Notes under the pieces: generated by a model
What the model was told of the DNA's origin: nothing
The model's database searches: none
The model's input: only the letters and a program-made list of their open reading frames with translations
Shown: positions 33,003 through 45,626 of the stretch, piece by piece
How positions within the stretch are numbered: position 1 is the first letter of the stretch
How the letters are laid out: each line of letters begins with the position of its first letter
Assembly (NCBI GenBank): GCA_034769895.1
Contig: CM068374.1
Location: forward strand, 354,130,302-354,194,301
Direction of reading: 5' to 3'
Source of the DNA: Magicicada septendecula
Taxonomy: Eukaryota > Arthropoda > Insecta > Hemiptera > Cicadidae
Length of the DNA: 64,000 bases
Made by a program: the position numbers and the translations under genes

Positions 33003-33500
33003 GCACCTGTCAAGTCTTGTTTTCTATGGCGAACAATAACTGTCGCAAATTCAAACAGAATTGAATAATTTTTTGCATATGTGCCTGCGTTGTAGAGGAC
33101 TCAAGGCCTATTGATTTTGGTGAAGATCAGTTAAGAGGGAAGGGTAGTTAACCTGGAACATTTTATGTTTTAACAAGAGTAAAGTACTTAATTTTGATAA
33201 ATAAAGTATCCTGTAAAGAAGGTCATAATAACCCACTGTAGAAAGGTAGATGAAATATCTGTAAATGAAAAGGGTATTTGAAGGGGGAGGGGTAATTTTC
33301 TATAAATGAAAATGACAGTTGAAGGGGGAGGGGATAGTTTTGTATATGTGTACCGCATTATCGGCAACAGAGAAGTTGTTTCTATGGAAATATTTCATTT
33401 CAATTTGTCAAACATAAAACCCTATTTACTAAGTGGGGTCATTTTTTTAGAAATTATCAAACCGAATTCAAGTAAATTATTTTAAATATAAATCTTTACA
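33003..33500 (+). repeat. Family A, short copy
   Basis: One monomer (TTTTCTATGGCGAACAATAAC to CTGGAACATTTTATG), then the AGTACTTAATTTTGATAAA block and an internally deleted 3' part (TATGTGTACCGCATTATCGG, then AACCGAATTCAAGTAAAT). No start module and no final hairpin. Confidence 0.7.
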
Positions 33501-35157
33501 ACGTTAATTACCGCTACTATTAATTAGCACTATGCTAATTACAACATTATCTTTACTGGGTGTTAATTAGTCATGTGTTTGTGTGTAAAATACAATGTTA
33601 AGACCATGTTAATTTATAAATTATATGATTTATATCCAGCGATGGTAATTAAAGTTACCATGAATTCTACTGAAGCTACAGATAATTTTATTAGTTTACC
33701 TAAGCTAATGATTATACATATTATGTTATTCTGTAGAATAATGATAGTTGTTCCCTATCTCAGGTAAGTATTAAATAAATAAACGCATACACAAATTTCA
33801 GTATACTTGAGGCATTTATTATTCTCATACTACTTCTTATTCAACATATTATGCTCATTTGGAATATTAAATACACTCTACTTCAACAGCAATTCATTTT
33901 ACGAGCTCTATCTCAAGGTTTTAATTTGAATTTCAATGCTAATAGTTATTAACTTTAATAATTACACAAAATTTATCTAAAATTGGATTAATGTTTTATG
34001 ATATAAGAATTATCTTTACTAAGACACACATGAATGTTTTTAGTATGCCAAAATTTTTACGTGAATTCTTTTAATAGGACAGACAGGTGTTTGCTAATTA
34101 TTAATTAATACATAAAATTTTACTTTTGGTAAGTTATCCACTCTCTGTGGCGTCTGATCTGCATTGAGTTCATCGTTCACTCCTCTGATTGGTGTCTGTC
34201 ATTGAAGGTACGTAACTCATCTCGTGATTTATCCTTGTATACACACTTCACTTAGAATATCATATGCCGGCATCTTCCAATATTGCAATAGAATATTGAC
34301 AGGTAACCAGCTATAGCATTAATTTTTGTAATTCAATTTACAGTTTTCACAAGACTGTTATAGACATATATTGCGATCTTATTCATTTTATAAGTTATGT
34401 ATTACTATATTCTTAGTTCGCACTTGTTAATATTGATCGTATTACATACGTTGTGGTCAACTTGTTCTATGAAATAACGTATAAGTGACACTACTTCACA
34501 ATCATTTATACATATCAGAGCTTAGTACGTTTTCAGTTAATTCGCGGACTTTCACTATCAACTAATTCTGAACTTCCGTCAGGACTCCTAACTGTTAAGT
34601 TACGCTTTTAAGAAACTTATATCATACTTCGTCAACACTCACGACCGTCTCTTCGAAATAATACTGTTATTAGACTCCATCAACACTTATAACCGTCTCT
34701 CCGAAAATTTCTGTTAGACTACTGACTCTCTCACTCTCTTGAAATATGAGACCTTTCAAATCTTAGACCTTTCGTTTGCGTTCTCGGCTTATTTTATATA
34801 CTCCATCCACCGAATTCCCACTCTAGACTCTCTTCGCCCATCGGTTCCTTCCCATTGGTTATCGTTTGTCTCTTCCATGGGAATTCCCTCCTATTTTCCC
34901 TCACTTGATAATCTGCCAAATTCCCGTTCGTTTTCGTTCTAGTTTTCTTAGAAACTTGCTATTGAAAACCCGCCTCCGTTGAGCTCTGGCTTCTGATAGG
35001 ATACCTCATTTTCCTACCCCATCCCCTTCCTTTTTGGATACACCCTTCGTCTCTGGCGGTAGTCAGATATAACGCATGCCAATCATCCTGATATCTTTTC
35101 TTCTGTTCCTTTTAGACAAATTTCTCTAATTGCTACAGCTGCAACTGCTTAACAAGT
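33501..35157. other. No gene seen
   Basis: AT-rich to 34700, then more pyrimidine-rich. One 8-bp-stem hairpin TAATTAGC/GCTAATTA at 33521-33541. ORFs in the pyrimidine-rich part have no recognisable product. Confidence 0.45.
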
Positions 35158-35823
35158 ACACTTAACGTCGCTATACATTTCCCAGTCTTCCCTTGCCATA
35201 CACCTGCTGACTTCAGCTACACACAAGCATGACCAATTTCTGCATTGTCTTATTCTGCCCATCTGCGTCCCTATTAGTTCTCATGCGCTTGGTGTGTCAT
35301 TTCTAAGTAACGTCATCTCTGCTGCTGTTTCTCTGTGTCTTAGCTAGAAACCTCTCACTTTACTTCGCTTCCCGCTGTCTTTGTTAATTGGTTCACCCAT
35401 TGTAACCATATCTTACTGGATATGTCCTTTGTTCGTAATACATCTGGTCAATCCTTTCCTTTCAGTGAGAACAGTGTCTAGTTGCCTCGTTGATGCGTTT
35501 ATACATGTGGTGTGGCCTGTTCTTGTTACTCTGTTTCTGCTACCTGCGATGATAGCTTTCTCAGTAATACTCCCGTGTCTCTTATGCCTTTGTTTTCTTA
35601 GCTTATAGCTCGACTCCCCTTAATTTCTTTAAGTGACGATCTGCTATCTCAGATTTACGGCCTTTCCAGAAGCATGCTCTGCCATTGCTAAAGGACTTTA
35701 GGCTCCTTTTGTCCTAACTGCATCTGGTAATGTCCTTTCATTCGTCATTGTCAAACCAACAGCTGCCTCTTGTGTCATCTTCCTTTATACAAAATTTTTT
35801 TGCATTTTGGCGTTACATCTGTC
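35158..35823 (-). repeat. Copy of the 46303-46968 segment
   Basis: About 665 bases align in the same orientation with 46303-46968 with scattered substitutions, from CTTAACGTCGCTATA to TTTGGCGTTACATC. In the 46-kb copy the low-coordinate end overlaps the coding start of gypsy 2, so this may be a detached 5' part (LTR or leader) of the same family. Minus-strand orientation is inferred from that. Confidence 0.65.
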
Positions 35824-38419
35824 CCCAATTTAGGTCCGTTGAGATGGCCTTCAGACTGCAAAGGATCCCAGAGACGCCCTTTACATGATGCTTTAAATGA
35901 TACCTTAAGTGTTCATTATCCTATGAATGTGGTGTAGTATGTGTGTCTACTACCTGTATGACCTAATTTCCGGTTACATATCAATTTCAATGGTTTCTAT
36001 ACCGTTACTTATTTTATTGCTCTCATATTATAATCATGAATCTAATTTTTAAAATTTAACTACTAATTTACACATTTATAATAGCATTCATTGATAAAAT
36101 CTTACATCTACTTCTGTCTATGTTTACCTATGATTTTATTGCCATTTGTTACAACCGTCAATTTCAATTGGTACTCAATATATATATATGCTTATGCAAA
36201 GTTTAATTAACAGTGCAATTAGCTATGATTTTATTGCTACAAGCTACAATCATTGATTTCAATCTATGTCCAACTGTGACGATTTCATTAATAAAAAAAT
36301 ATAGTAATTAATAAATAGGTAATGTAAAGGCTGAGAAATTTTAAATTTTAATAAAATCGCACATTTAAACTAAATTTTATCGCTATCATAACATTATAAT
36401 AATATTTAGTAAAGAGTTTTAATAATAAAATAAAAAGGAATACGAGTGTACAGATAAGGTAAACCTTGTTAATTAACCCTGCATAGACATGCACTAACCA
36501 GAATTAACTTGAATTCCGACCCCTAAACAAACTAATAATACTTGTAAATTTGACATTATCTAAATAATTAAACAAGACCACAGTAGTGTACTTTAATAAC
36601 GTCTGTAATTAAGAATATTTCGGAATAATTAAAAAGTCAAACTTTAACCATTTAAATAAAGGAGAAATGTGCAACTATTTCGCTGCGACGCGTAACCTCC
36701 GCGCGATTAACTGACCCTTCCTACTTAGTTAGAGACCAGAGATGATGCGTCGTTCAACCAGTAAACAGCTCAAAGCAGAGCGCTATACAAAATTTGTATT
36801 TTTTGTTAAATGTGGTTATTAGTTTCAAATAACCGTGTGAAGAGTTATAGAACGAGAATGTAGTGTGTAACAGAAAAAGGAATGTAGAAAGTTAAGTGCG
36901 TAAGGTGACATCTCCCAGTAAGAAATATAGTTAAAGTTATTTTAGAGTTGTATATGTAAATTCAGATACAACCGTACTATTACCAAATGTGATGTGCATA
37001 ACTGTAAAATGTGAAGACGAAGACCTCAACTGTATTTACAATACCACCGAGAAACAGGACGACTTCATGACACCGTAACATCCGAATCAACATTAGTTGA
37101 GTCCGAGGACCTTCACCAGAAAGTCTACCACGATGACAACCCACTACAGAGAGAGGACCGAAGAATCACGCGTGGAGGACAAGGACTAAAACCCTTAACT
37201 AAGAGGTGACGCAGAGGCTTGTCTTCCGTGGATATGTATCTTTTGAAATAGAAGTAATTGTAAACTAAAAGACTTTAAAATGACAATCTCTACAGTTTAA
37301 GAATAATGTTGTAACAAGTAATTTCAGTAACCATAAGTTGTAAAGTAACACGTGTGATGTTGTTGTTGTTGGAACATTGCACTACGAAATGAAACCATTC
37401 CTCAAATGGTATAAAGAGTAATAAAGTAATTCATTAATGGAGTAGAGTAAACTTTAAATTCCTAAGTAATACATATAAACTCGGATCCGAGGTAAAATGC
37501 GCTAACTGTATTATAAATCTTAATGTAGAAAACCCATTACAATTTTCACTGTAAGTTAAAAGTTGATATGTTATGTATAATCAAATAGACATAAATAAAG
37601 AGATGTCATCTTTAGTACAATACTAAATTGAGTGCATAAATCAGCAGACTACCCCCCCCCCCAAGTTCCTTGTATATTAATTGTTTTAGTGATATGATTA
37701 ATTTTCAGCTTGTTACAACGAAGGCGGCCTTTTTAATTGGCAGAACCAATTAATGCGGGTTCCCTATGTTATAACGCAAGTAAAGATGTTACACAACCTA
37801 TGCAAAAACCTTATCTATATTACAAGATAGAATACACATAATAATCATATTAGTTTCTTTCCATGATTGGATTGTCTCTGCACATGTACACACTTAATGC
37901 ATTTTGGTTTTGTGCCAAAAGATTACATAATAAATGGATATCAACTTAACCTATATTTTCTTTTATCATGCAACTATGTCCATTTAAGAATAGTAAATAA
38001 ACTTTTATACATTTACTGGATTATAATTTAATGTTAAATCTACTTTATTAATTACCTCCTTTACCTTTAATATAATTACTACAGTTACTTGTACAATTAT
38101 TTAATTTCAAAAAGTAGTTAATGCAATCTTATATTTTCTCTACTTATGTGTTAAAATTTTACAATAAAATGAATATAATTATAAAATCAATAATAATTAT
38201 CATATGTGTTTCATAACAATAACTTTGACATTTAATATAATCTACATTTTACGTGTTAACAATTTATCGCTAAATGTTCGACAATGGAAAATAAAATTTT
38301 ATTAACTACCAATAGTAATAGTGTAATGGGGCAAATTAAAAGGTTTATTTTATTTTATTAATTTTGGTTTTGATTTCATTAAAATTGCACAATTCATTTC
38401 ATATATGTATCCAGTCCTT
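35824..38419. other. No gene seen; one strong short hairpin
   Basis: AT-rich; a GC-richer block at about 36680-37200 shows no clear ORF. A perfect 8-bp-stem hairpin TTAATTGG-CAGAA-CCAATTAA lies at 37733-37753, and a poly-C run at about 37652-37661. Confidence 0.45.
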
Positions 38420-38890
38420 GGTTGAATTTAACTCGCAGTCTAAACAAAGCAAGGGTACGCTGTAACTGTGTTGAAATATTTGAAAAGAATGTGTTGTCAA
38501 CTGTAGCACACTTCCTAGTACTTTGCGGCTGTGACATCTACGCCAACACGCAACCACCAGCATGTGCGCAGACCCACGCCAAGAAGCATAAAACGGACTT
38601 GGCGCGAAGACTTTATTTTTTGCCTCATGGTCTTAAGACGCAGGAAAAATAATTGTAAGCCACACCCATTTATGTGACGAGAGTAAAGGCAGTGAAATAT
38701 CGTCGACGGCCAACACTCAAAAAATCCTGTGTGTGATAGGTACAGCCACTAAGACACTGACAACTAAGGCTGTGTGCGGCGACAAAATTTGTTCGCCGGC
38801 AAGGCAGTGATGCCCGCCCGCATGTAACATCGTCAAATAAAGTCGACTAACTACCATGGCCGCAGCCGGATAAATATAACCGGTTAGCGG
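38420..38890. other. GC-rich block, LTR-like but unproven
   Basis: Stands out from AT-rich flanks, contains AATAAAG (about 38837) and TATAA-like words. TG...CA ends can be proposed (TGTAAGCC to CCATAACA) but the flanks give no target duplication, so no boundaries are claimed. Confidence 0.35.
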
Positions 38891-39671
38891 GCCTGAAATT
38901 TTAAAACGGCCATAACAGTATGTATAAATAAATAGTGTAAATCAAAGTAAAGTAGTATCAATCAGTAACTAAGTGCGGTTTCCGAAATCAGTGGAACAAT
39001 AACTTTTTTTATCAAGAAGGGAATAGTGTGTGCGACGCGCCATGCGGTCAACGGGGACGCCACGGTAAACTGTATCCAAATCAAATTTGTTATGATCACA
39101 TATAAAAGGGGGTTTAAAGGAATGATATAAAAGGGGTTTTAGTATGAATGAGTGGATGGGCAATCTGGGTCGCTTTATTATGGTCATAAATATATATTAG
39201 TATAAGTTACAATGGTAAACTGAAATTTTATGTTATATCTGTTTTTTTTTTTAAAGAAAGAAAGAGTTGCAATAATATGTGAATTAAAGTAGAAGGAGGA
39301 GTGATTGGTGTATTTAAAGAAAGTAAAAAATGCAATTAAATTAGATTTGTTTCAAATGAAAAGCGAGTTGAGTACGTTATTCAGATAACCTGAAGGTCAT
39401 ACTTGTATGTCGCAGTTTCGTGCAACGGACTTTCGATTAAGAGGTAAGGCATAAAATGATTTAAAAATTTAATAATTAAATGTAAAAAAAAAGTGATTAC
39501 ACAATAGTCATATTGTTCTAACATGGTATTCTTATTATAAATTCCTTATCCTAACTATAAACATGTCACAAGATTAATTTATTCACATTGATAGTCCATG
39601 AATTAATAAACTAGTATAGTACATTACATGATAATTCAAGTAACATTTTAATTTTTATAAAGGTAATTTTA
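38891..39671. other. No gene seen, 3' flank of gypsy 2
   Basis: The 3' LTR of gypsy 2 would be expected here but no polypurine tract or matching LTR is recognised. Confidence 0.4.
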
Positions 39672-40115
39672 TTATTCAGCTAAGCAGTCTGAATGATATG
39701 GTTTTAATTGCCGCGCATTAAAAACCCCACGGACTACTTTACTATCAGTGCCATCTTGTAACAGGTACGTCGCACTCCCGATTTCTCGAATGATAACATA
39801 TGGTCCTTCATACAGTGCACAAAACTTGGAAATTATATTATGTGTAGCATCAGAAAGCTTATACATGCGCACTAGCACCTGATCACCAATTTTAAATTTT
39901 GTTATTTTATTGGATTTGTTGATCCTGTCTGCTTGCTTATTACCTTTTTCTTTAATATGCAAGTGTATCTTGCTGATGTCCACCTTCTCAGCACCAACCA
40001 CCGTAGGATCGATATATTTCTCCCAGTCCCTAGTTGGTTTAATCTCGAATTGCGCTTCGTATGGTGTCATCTTTATGGTCTCTTGGTAAGTTTCGTTGAG
40101 GCATGCTTTTATCAC
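39672..40115 (-). pseudogene. Gypsy 2 integrase C-terminus
   Basis: 147 codons covering the end of the integrase core (MIKACLNETYQETIKMTPYEAQF) and the GPY/F module (IISKFCALYEGPYVIIREIG, then ATYLLQD). It is preceded by a frame change near 40115-40140 relative to the catalytic core ORF. The stop at 39672 looks like the natural end of pol. Confidence 0.85.
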
Positions 40116-40179
40116 TTTGATGGAGGTAGCCCCTCTCTCTAACGAATATCCTAAACAGGTTACCTAATTGTCGGTTCCA

Positions 40180-40518
40180 TCATTCAGCAATATTTGTGCA
40201 TGGATTACGTATGGCTGTGAACCTTGGCTTTATATTTAATTCTTCGAGCCCTAGTGTCCATTTGCTTGACATAAACTGCGTCCCACTGTCAGTAAGTATG
40301 CTATCTGGCTTGCCATGATCTGCAATGTATTGTTGAACTCGCTTCAAGGTGGCATTTGTTGTGGCTCTCCGCAGCGCGTACAACTCTACATATTTTGTGA
40401 AATTGTCGACCATAACTAACAGATACTTCACGCCACCACTGGATACTGGAAGTGGTCCGTAGTAATCCATGCTGATTAGCTCTCCTTTATGTCTCGGTAC
40501 TATAGGTCGAGTTTTCAC
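40180..40518 (-). pseudogene. Gypsy 2 integrase catalytic core
   Basis: Contains the first Asp (ISMDYYGPLPVSSGG), the second Asp (SILTDSGTQFMS) and the Glu (NPCTNIAE). A stop codon follows the Glu immediately, so the frame breaks inside the core even though all three catalytic residues are present. The text continues after the stop (WNRQLGNLFRIFV) to a frame change. Confidence 0.85.
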
Positions 40519-41078
40519 TGGTAATAAATCTGGTTACGCTGTCTTTACATTTTTGACATATATCGCAGTATTTTATTACACAGCTAATTGATTTGCAAAT
40601 TGAGTCCATAGTGAAATATTCTTTTATTAATTGTACTGTTTTCTTTGTCCCTGTATGCCTGTACATTTGGTAAATTTCTTCTATGAGCTCGGTCTGGAAT
40701 TCTTTAGGTATATATAACTTCCAGTTCCCTTTACATTTTCGGTATAATTTATTATTGATAATTTTGTAATGATGATTCATTTGGTCGTCATCTTCCTCCT
40801 GAACCTTTTTTATAATTTCTTTTAAAAATGTTATTCGCCCTTTGTATTCGAACGATGTCCTTTAGTTTGCTGGCAATATTCTTATTTAATTTCACTTCTG
40901 TCCCATTTATGTGGTATTCGTATTTATCTGCTATAATTTCATTACTGTCTTGGTCTTCTGGGTATCTGCTGAGGGTATCTGCAATGATGTTCTCCTTTCT
41001 CTTGCAGTGTAAGATTTCAAAGTTGTATTCCTGTACATTGAGGTTCCATCTCGTTATCCTGATATTATTGAGGTGGCA
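40487..41078 (-). pseudogene. Gypsy 2 RNase H end and integrase zinc domain
   Basis: One frame below the hAT-B insertion reads CHLNNIRITRWNLNVQEYNF and IIADTLSRYPEDQDS, the end of RNase H. A second, in 40780-40487, reads the integrase HHCC domain (MYRHTGTKKTVQLIKEYF, CDICQKC). The first codons at 41078 join the text on the far side of hAT-B (LTFIQK), which proves that the two parts were once continuous. Confidence 0.85.
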
Positions 41079-41488
41079 CTTCTGGACATAGGCGTGTCCA
41101 ATGAAGGTGCCACAGGTGCCGTGGCACCACCACTAGATTGAGAATTTTTTTTTTGTTTACGTGCAGAATATGTTTTTACGTAGAAACTGCATAATTTCTG
41201 TGACAGCACTCCTATTAAACCGATAAATATATGAATCTAATCAACTTTAATTTCGTATAGCTTTTGTCACATAATCTGGCGTCAGCCGTCGCGTCGGTAA
41301 GTGGCTGCATGAATAGTGTAGTTGCCGTGTTTTTAGGCCTTACTCAGCGCCAGGGTGGCGGCGCCAGCTATCGCGGTGCTGGTGCCAGTCAGACTGAGAC
41401 GAGAGACTCAGTCGGCCAGTGGCGTTCAGTTTGGACACAAGACAGTACTGTTCATTATGTTATTTAATTGTTGAATAAGCTTATTTTT

Positions 41489-44246
41489 ATGATGTATAAA
41501 TGGCTGATTAAAAAACCTGAGCCCACCAAGGATTTGGACACTCAACCACAAACCGGTAAGTTATTTTCACTATATTTTGTAATATACTTCTTACAGCCAT
41601 GTCTGTCTTGTAATGTGTTACTTTATCCTTGCTTAAATATTTCGATTATTAGTTTTGTTTTTGCTAAATTAATCCAAAATTAAAATTAAATTTACTAACT
41701 TTTTTGTATGTGAGTGAATAATAGTGTACAATATATTGTACACTATTACTCACGTGCCCCTAACATGCAATTCTGTTTATATTTACAATAAATGGCCATC
41801 CACATATTACGAAGCGTCAAGAGGGAAAAAGATTTGTAAATTGTACAGCATAATATAATTTAAAGCGATAAAAATAGGCCTAAGCCTAAGTGTATGTTCC
41901 CTTTTCAGATGCTGTTGCTGGTCCCAGTTCGGAAATTATTTATAATGATGATGATGATGAAAAAAAGGATGATGTCGGTGAGCCAGTGAAGAGAGCAGCT
42001 GAGCTCGATGATCCTTGTCAAGACTTTCCAAAGAACAGGCAAGAAAAGTCAGCTAGGATTTCTCGTGGACCATACCAACCACGAATTTCAAACTACCCTA
42101 CAAAAGAAGTTGGTAAGGAGAAAAATTCTAGGAAAAGATCGTTTAAACCCAAATGGTTCGAAAATTACAAATGGCTGGAGTACAGCGTGGCAAAAGATGC
42201 TGCTTATTGTTTTGCCTATCGTTGTTTTGCTTTAAATGACAGTTCACTTCCTGGGTTAGTTGAAAATGCGTTTACAACAACAGGGTTTAGTTTTTGGCAT
42301 TCAGCTAATGAAATGTTCAGAACCCATGAAAAAAGTAGATGCCATGTATCGAGTATGGTTGGCTGGAAAAATTATGTTACTAGCAAACCAGTTGATGTAA
42401 TGTTGGATGATGCTAAGGAAGCTGAACTAAAAGAGAAGGAGAAAAAACGCCTAGAAAATCGTGAGTACATGTCGTGGCTTTTCAATATTGTCCGTTTGTT
42501 GGCTAAAGGTGGAAAACCTATTAGGGGACATGACGAGAGCGAGGATAGTACAGAGAAAGGTCTTTTCCTAGAAATTGTTGCTATCTTGCAAAAATATGAC
42601 CCTTTTTTCAAAACTACTTAAAAAATGCTCCTAAGAACTGTACTTATCTTAGCAACCTCATTCAAAATGACATCTTATCGTCACTTAGAGCAGTGATACT
42701 GAAAACTATAAGTGATGAAATCAAGGGACAGCCCTTTGGAGTTATTGGCGATGAAACATCTGACATGAGCCATCACGAGCAATTAGCAGTCGTGTTTCGC
42801 TACATACCGAAAGGAAATGCATATCCTGTCGAGAGATTGGTGTCCTTACAGCGATTGAAGTCTACTGATGCGGAAAGCATAATTAAGGGAATAAACTGTG
42901 TGCTGTCTGAAGTAGATGTGCTGTGGAGAGATGTAGTTTGTGTGTGTTTTGACGGGGCTTCGGCAATGGCCGGTGAATTTACTGGAGTACAGGCCAGATG
43001 TAAAGAAGTCAATCCATCCATAATGTACGTGCACTGTTATGCACATTGTTTGAACCTTGCCTTGGTAAGTGCCTGCACAAGTCACATGGAAAATCCAATT
43101 ATTTTCGACTTCTTTGGAATAGTCCAGCTAGTTTTTAACTTAATCGAAGGTAGTCTAAAGAGGCACGCAGTCTTTGAGGATATTGTCAAACAAACTACAA
43201 TGAAACTAAAGACTCTAAAATCCCTTTCAGACACTAGATGGGCAAGCCGTTCAGAAGCGGTGTCTGTTAATTATGTTCAATTAAACGAAATTGTAAAAGC
43301 CATTGAAGAGTGTACGGAATCTACTTCCGATTCAAAAGTTCGGGCCCAAGGTAAAGGTATTTTGCTACAAGTAAAATCTTTTAATTTTATTGCGTCTTTG
43401 CAAATTATGCATCCCGTACTTCAGCTTGTGGTGAAAGTGAGCAAAGCTCTGCAGAGTTCTAAAATAGACCTTTGCCAAGCAGTTGAAGATGTTGAAAGCC
43501 TAGCTCTTGCTTTGGTAGAAATGAGAAATAGTGAAGAAAAGTTTGAGGATATTTTTATCAAAACAAAGGAAATGTGTAGTACATTAGATGTTCAAATCCC
43601 TAATGCTCGGAAAAGGAAAGTATCAGTCCTCTTAGAAGACACTAGTTGCCCTTCTTCTGCTTTCTACGCAGACACAAAAAAAGAGGAATTGAAACTGTTC
43701 ACTTACAATCCTGTTTTGGACTGCCTTGTGGAAAATCTAAATTCTCGATTTGCTCAAGAAACAAAAAACGTTATCTCTGCCACAGGGAAACTGATGGGAT
43801 TGAATCTTAATGATTGTTACAAATGTGAAAATAAGGACTTTGAAATTCTCGCAAAACAATTCAATGTCAATGCTGCAGAACTAGAGGCAGAATTTAAGCT
43901 GTTGAAATCAAAGAAGCGTGGAGAAACTGATTCAAACTTTCCGCCTAAAAGTGTTCCGGACTGGATTAACTGGTTATCAAAGTTCCAGCGAAGTTCAACC
44001 TTTGAAAACTTTAGTGCTGTTATTAATAAATTTTCCACGATGCCTGTAACTAGCTGTACAAGTGAAAGAACCTTCTGAAAGCTGAGTATCATAAAATCCA
44101 AGCTCAGATCTACGATGTGTCAAGATCGTTTGGAAAACTTGATGATTCCGTTTGTGGAACAAGAACTGGCTGCTAACGCAAGAACATGTGATGTAATTGA
44201 CAACGTCAAAAACAGTGTTGCATTCGACCGTCGGATGACCCTGTAA
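41489..44246 (+). pseudogene. hAT-B transposase (DUF4371/ZMYM1-like), two exons, broken
   Basis: Exon 1 starts at ATG 41489 (MMYKWLIKKPEPTKD) and ends at 41555; exon 2 starts at 41909 in matching phase (DAVAGPSSEI). A Lys/Arg-rich stretch and a TTF-like zinc region (WLEYSVAKDAAYCFAYRCF) lead into DUF4371 and the RNase-H-like core, with Asp in VIGDETSDMSHHEQL and in VCFDGASAMAG. The C-terminal dimerisation domain carries the catalytic Glu in SCTSERTF. Two breaks: a one-base frame change near 42612, and a TGA at 44076-44078 directly after SERTF; the frame then runs on (LSIIKSKLRS, RLENLMIPFVEQEL) to TAA at 44244-44246. It is not a host ZMYM gene, because it lies inside terminal repeats. Confidence 0.9.
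41556..41908 (+). other. Intron of the hAT-B transposase
   Basis: 353 bases, donor CCG|GTAAGT and acceptor TTCCCTTTTCAG, with phase-matched coding sequence on both sides (one base, then two). Confidence 0.8.
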
Positions 44247-44770
44247 TGTAATGTAAAATATTTCCTTACTTTTATATTTTGTTCTGGACACTACTAACTA
44301 TTAAATACTAAACTTGAACCTGTTGCAGCTTTATTTGTCTACAGTACAAATTAATCAATTTTTCAATTCTGCATTTTTTTTTCACTAATATTGTACATTG
44401 GATATAAATAGATATTCTAAAAATCAAAGTTGTTTCCGTTTTGTTATACAAATTAACCAGATAGGCTAACTGGATCATTCATTAAAAGACAAAATTCGTC
44501 TAAATTGATATTTCTAAAGCTACTTTGTTAAACATGTGTGTGTTGTCAACTTTTGATCGGTCCGGTAAGTGCAAAGAGTTGAGTCCCTTAAAAAAGTAAA
44601 AATTTATTTGAAGGCCCTCAAAAAACCTCGCTTTTCAAAATGTTTTTTATGGCCTCTAGATAGCATTAAAACACGTTTTTAAGCAATAAATTTTCAAAAA
44701 TCTTCCGGGGGAGGACCCAGACCCCCCCATTCTTGGCACTACCACTACTGAAGTCCTCCACACGCCTATG

Positions 44771-45046
44771 CTTCTGGATGAACGTTAACGCTTTGTTGTC
44801 GGTAATAATGGTAAGTGGTTGCCCCAGTATGTAAATTCAGAATTTTTGTAAATACTGTACTATGGCAAATAGTTCTCTTTCGGTTGCAAAATAATTTTTC
44901 TCGGCGTTTTTAAATGTTTTACTTGTGTAAGCTATTACCGCAACCTCCCCATCATCATCGATCTGGTAGAGTTGTCCACCATATGCATAATTACTGGCGT
45001 TGCATTGCAGGTAAAAATGCCTACCTGGTGTGGGAAATTTCAGCAT
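44771..45046 (-). pseudogene. Gypsy 2 RNase H, N-terminal part
   Basis: Minus-strand text: RHFYLQCNASNYAYGGQLYQ, AVIAYTSKTF, AEKNYFATERELFAIVQYL, then QPLTIITDNKALTFIQK up to the insertion point. The Asp normally present in the D-A-S box is Asn here (CNAS), a further likely loss of function. A frame change separates this from the RT part near 45050. Confidence 0.8.
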
Positions 45047-45054
45047 AACAGTAT

Positions 45055-45615
45055 TTATAAATAAGTTTTCACCCTTTTAAATTGTTCCTCCATTTCTGAA
45101 TTCCATTTGAATTTCTGACCCTTTTGTAGTAGCTTCAATAGTGGTTGTGTACACTTTGCGTATTTGTTTGTGAACTTGTTGTAAAAGTTGGTGAGGCCTA
45201 GGAATCCTTTCAGCTGCTTAATATTTTTGGGTGTAGGAAAGTTTAGTATTGCTGTAACCTTGTCGGGTGTTGTTTTAATCCCATTGGTTGTTATGCAATA
45301 CCCTAGGTATTGAATTTCTTTTCTAAAGAATTGTGACTTTTCTAAATCGACAGTCATATTCGCAATTTTCAGATTCTCCAATAAATTTCTCAAATGTATT
45401 AAATGTTCATCTTCGTTTTTTGAAAACCATAGTATGTCACCTACATAAATAATAATGTTCTTTTTCACTTCTTCTGCTAGTACGTAGTCTAGTCCACGTG
45501 CTAAACTAGCGAGACTGGTGCTTAGCCCAAACGGTGTGACTCTAAATCTGTAACACTTTCCTTTGTGTAGGAAGCCGGTATAATCTCGACATGGTTCTGA
45601 TAGAGGTACTTGCCA
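45055..45615 (-). pseudogene. Gypsy 2 RT palm and thumb, catalytic box altered
   Basis: The frame reads FWQVPLSEPCRDYTGFLHKG, RFRVTPFGLSTSLASLARGL and IIIYVGDILWFSKNEDEH, then the connection IQYLGYCITTNGI and LKGFLGLTNFYNKF. The RT active-site box reads Y-V-G-D: the first of the two catalytic aspartates is Gly, which should abolish polymerase activity. The upstream frame ends in a stop near 45620. Confidence 0.85.
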
Positions 45616-45626
45616 AAACTACTCGT

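Larger units (their letters stand above)
41087..44770 (+). mobile_element. hAT element B, complete ends and 8-bp target duplication
   Basis: The direct repeat CTTCTGGA (41079-41086 and 44771-44778) flanks a 3684-bp insert whose ends are inverted repeats CATAGGCGTGT / ACACGCCTATG. The eight-base duplication is diagnostic of hAT. It lies within the RNase H coding region of gypsy 2 and carries its own two-exon transposase on the opposite strand. The left subterminal region holds a palindromic GGTGCCACAGGTGCCGTGG block. Confidence 0.95.

Noticed and set aside
34739-34942. 67-residue ORF as a small gene
   Set aside because: Pyrimidine-rich low-complexity sequence without motif, splice signals or a second copy in frame.
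38420-38890. LTR with ends TGTAAGCC and CCATAACA
   Set aside because: Flanking bases do not match as a target duplication and no partner LTR was found; kept only as a GC-rich block.
41489-44246. Host ZMYM1-like gene
   Set aside because: The coding region sits within terminal inverted repeats and an 8-bp target duplication, so it is a hAT transposase.
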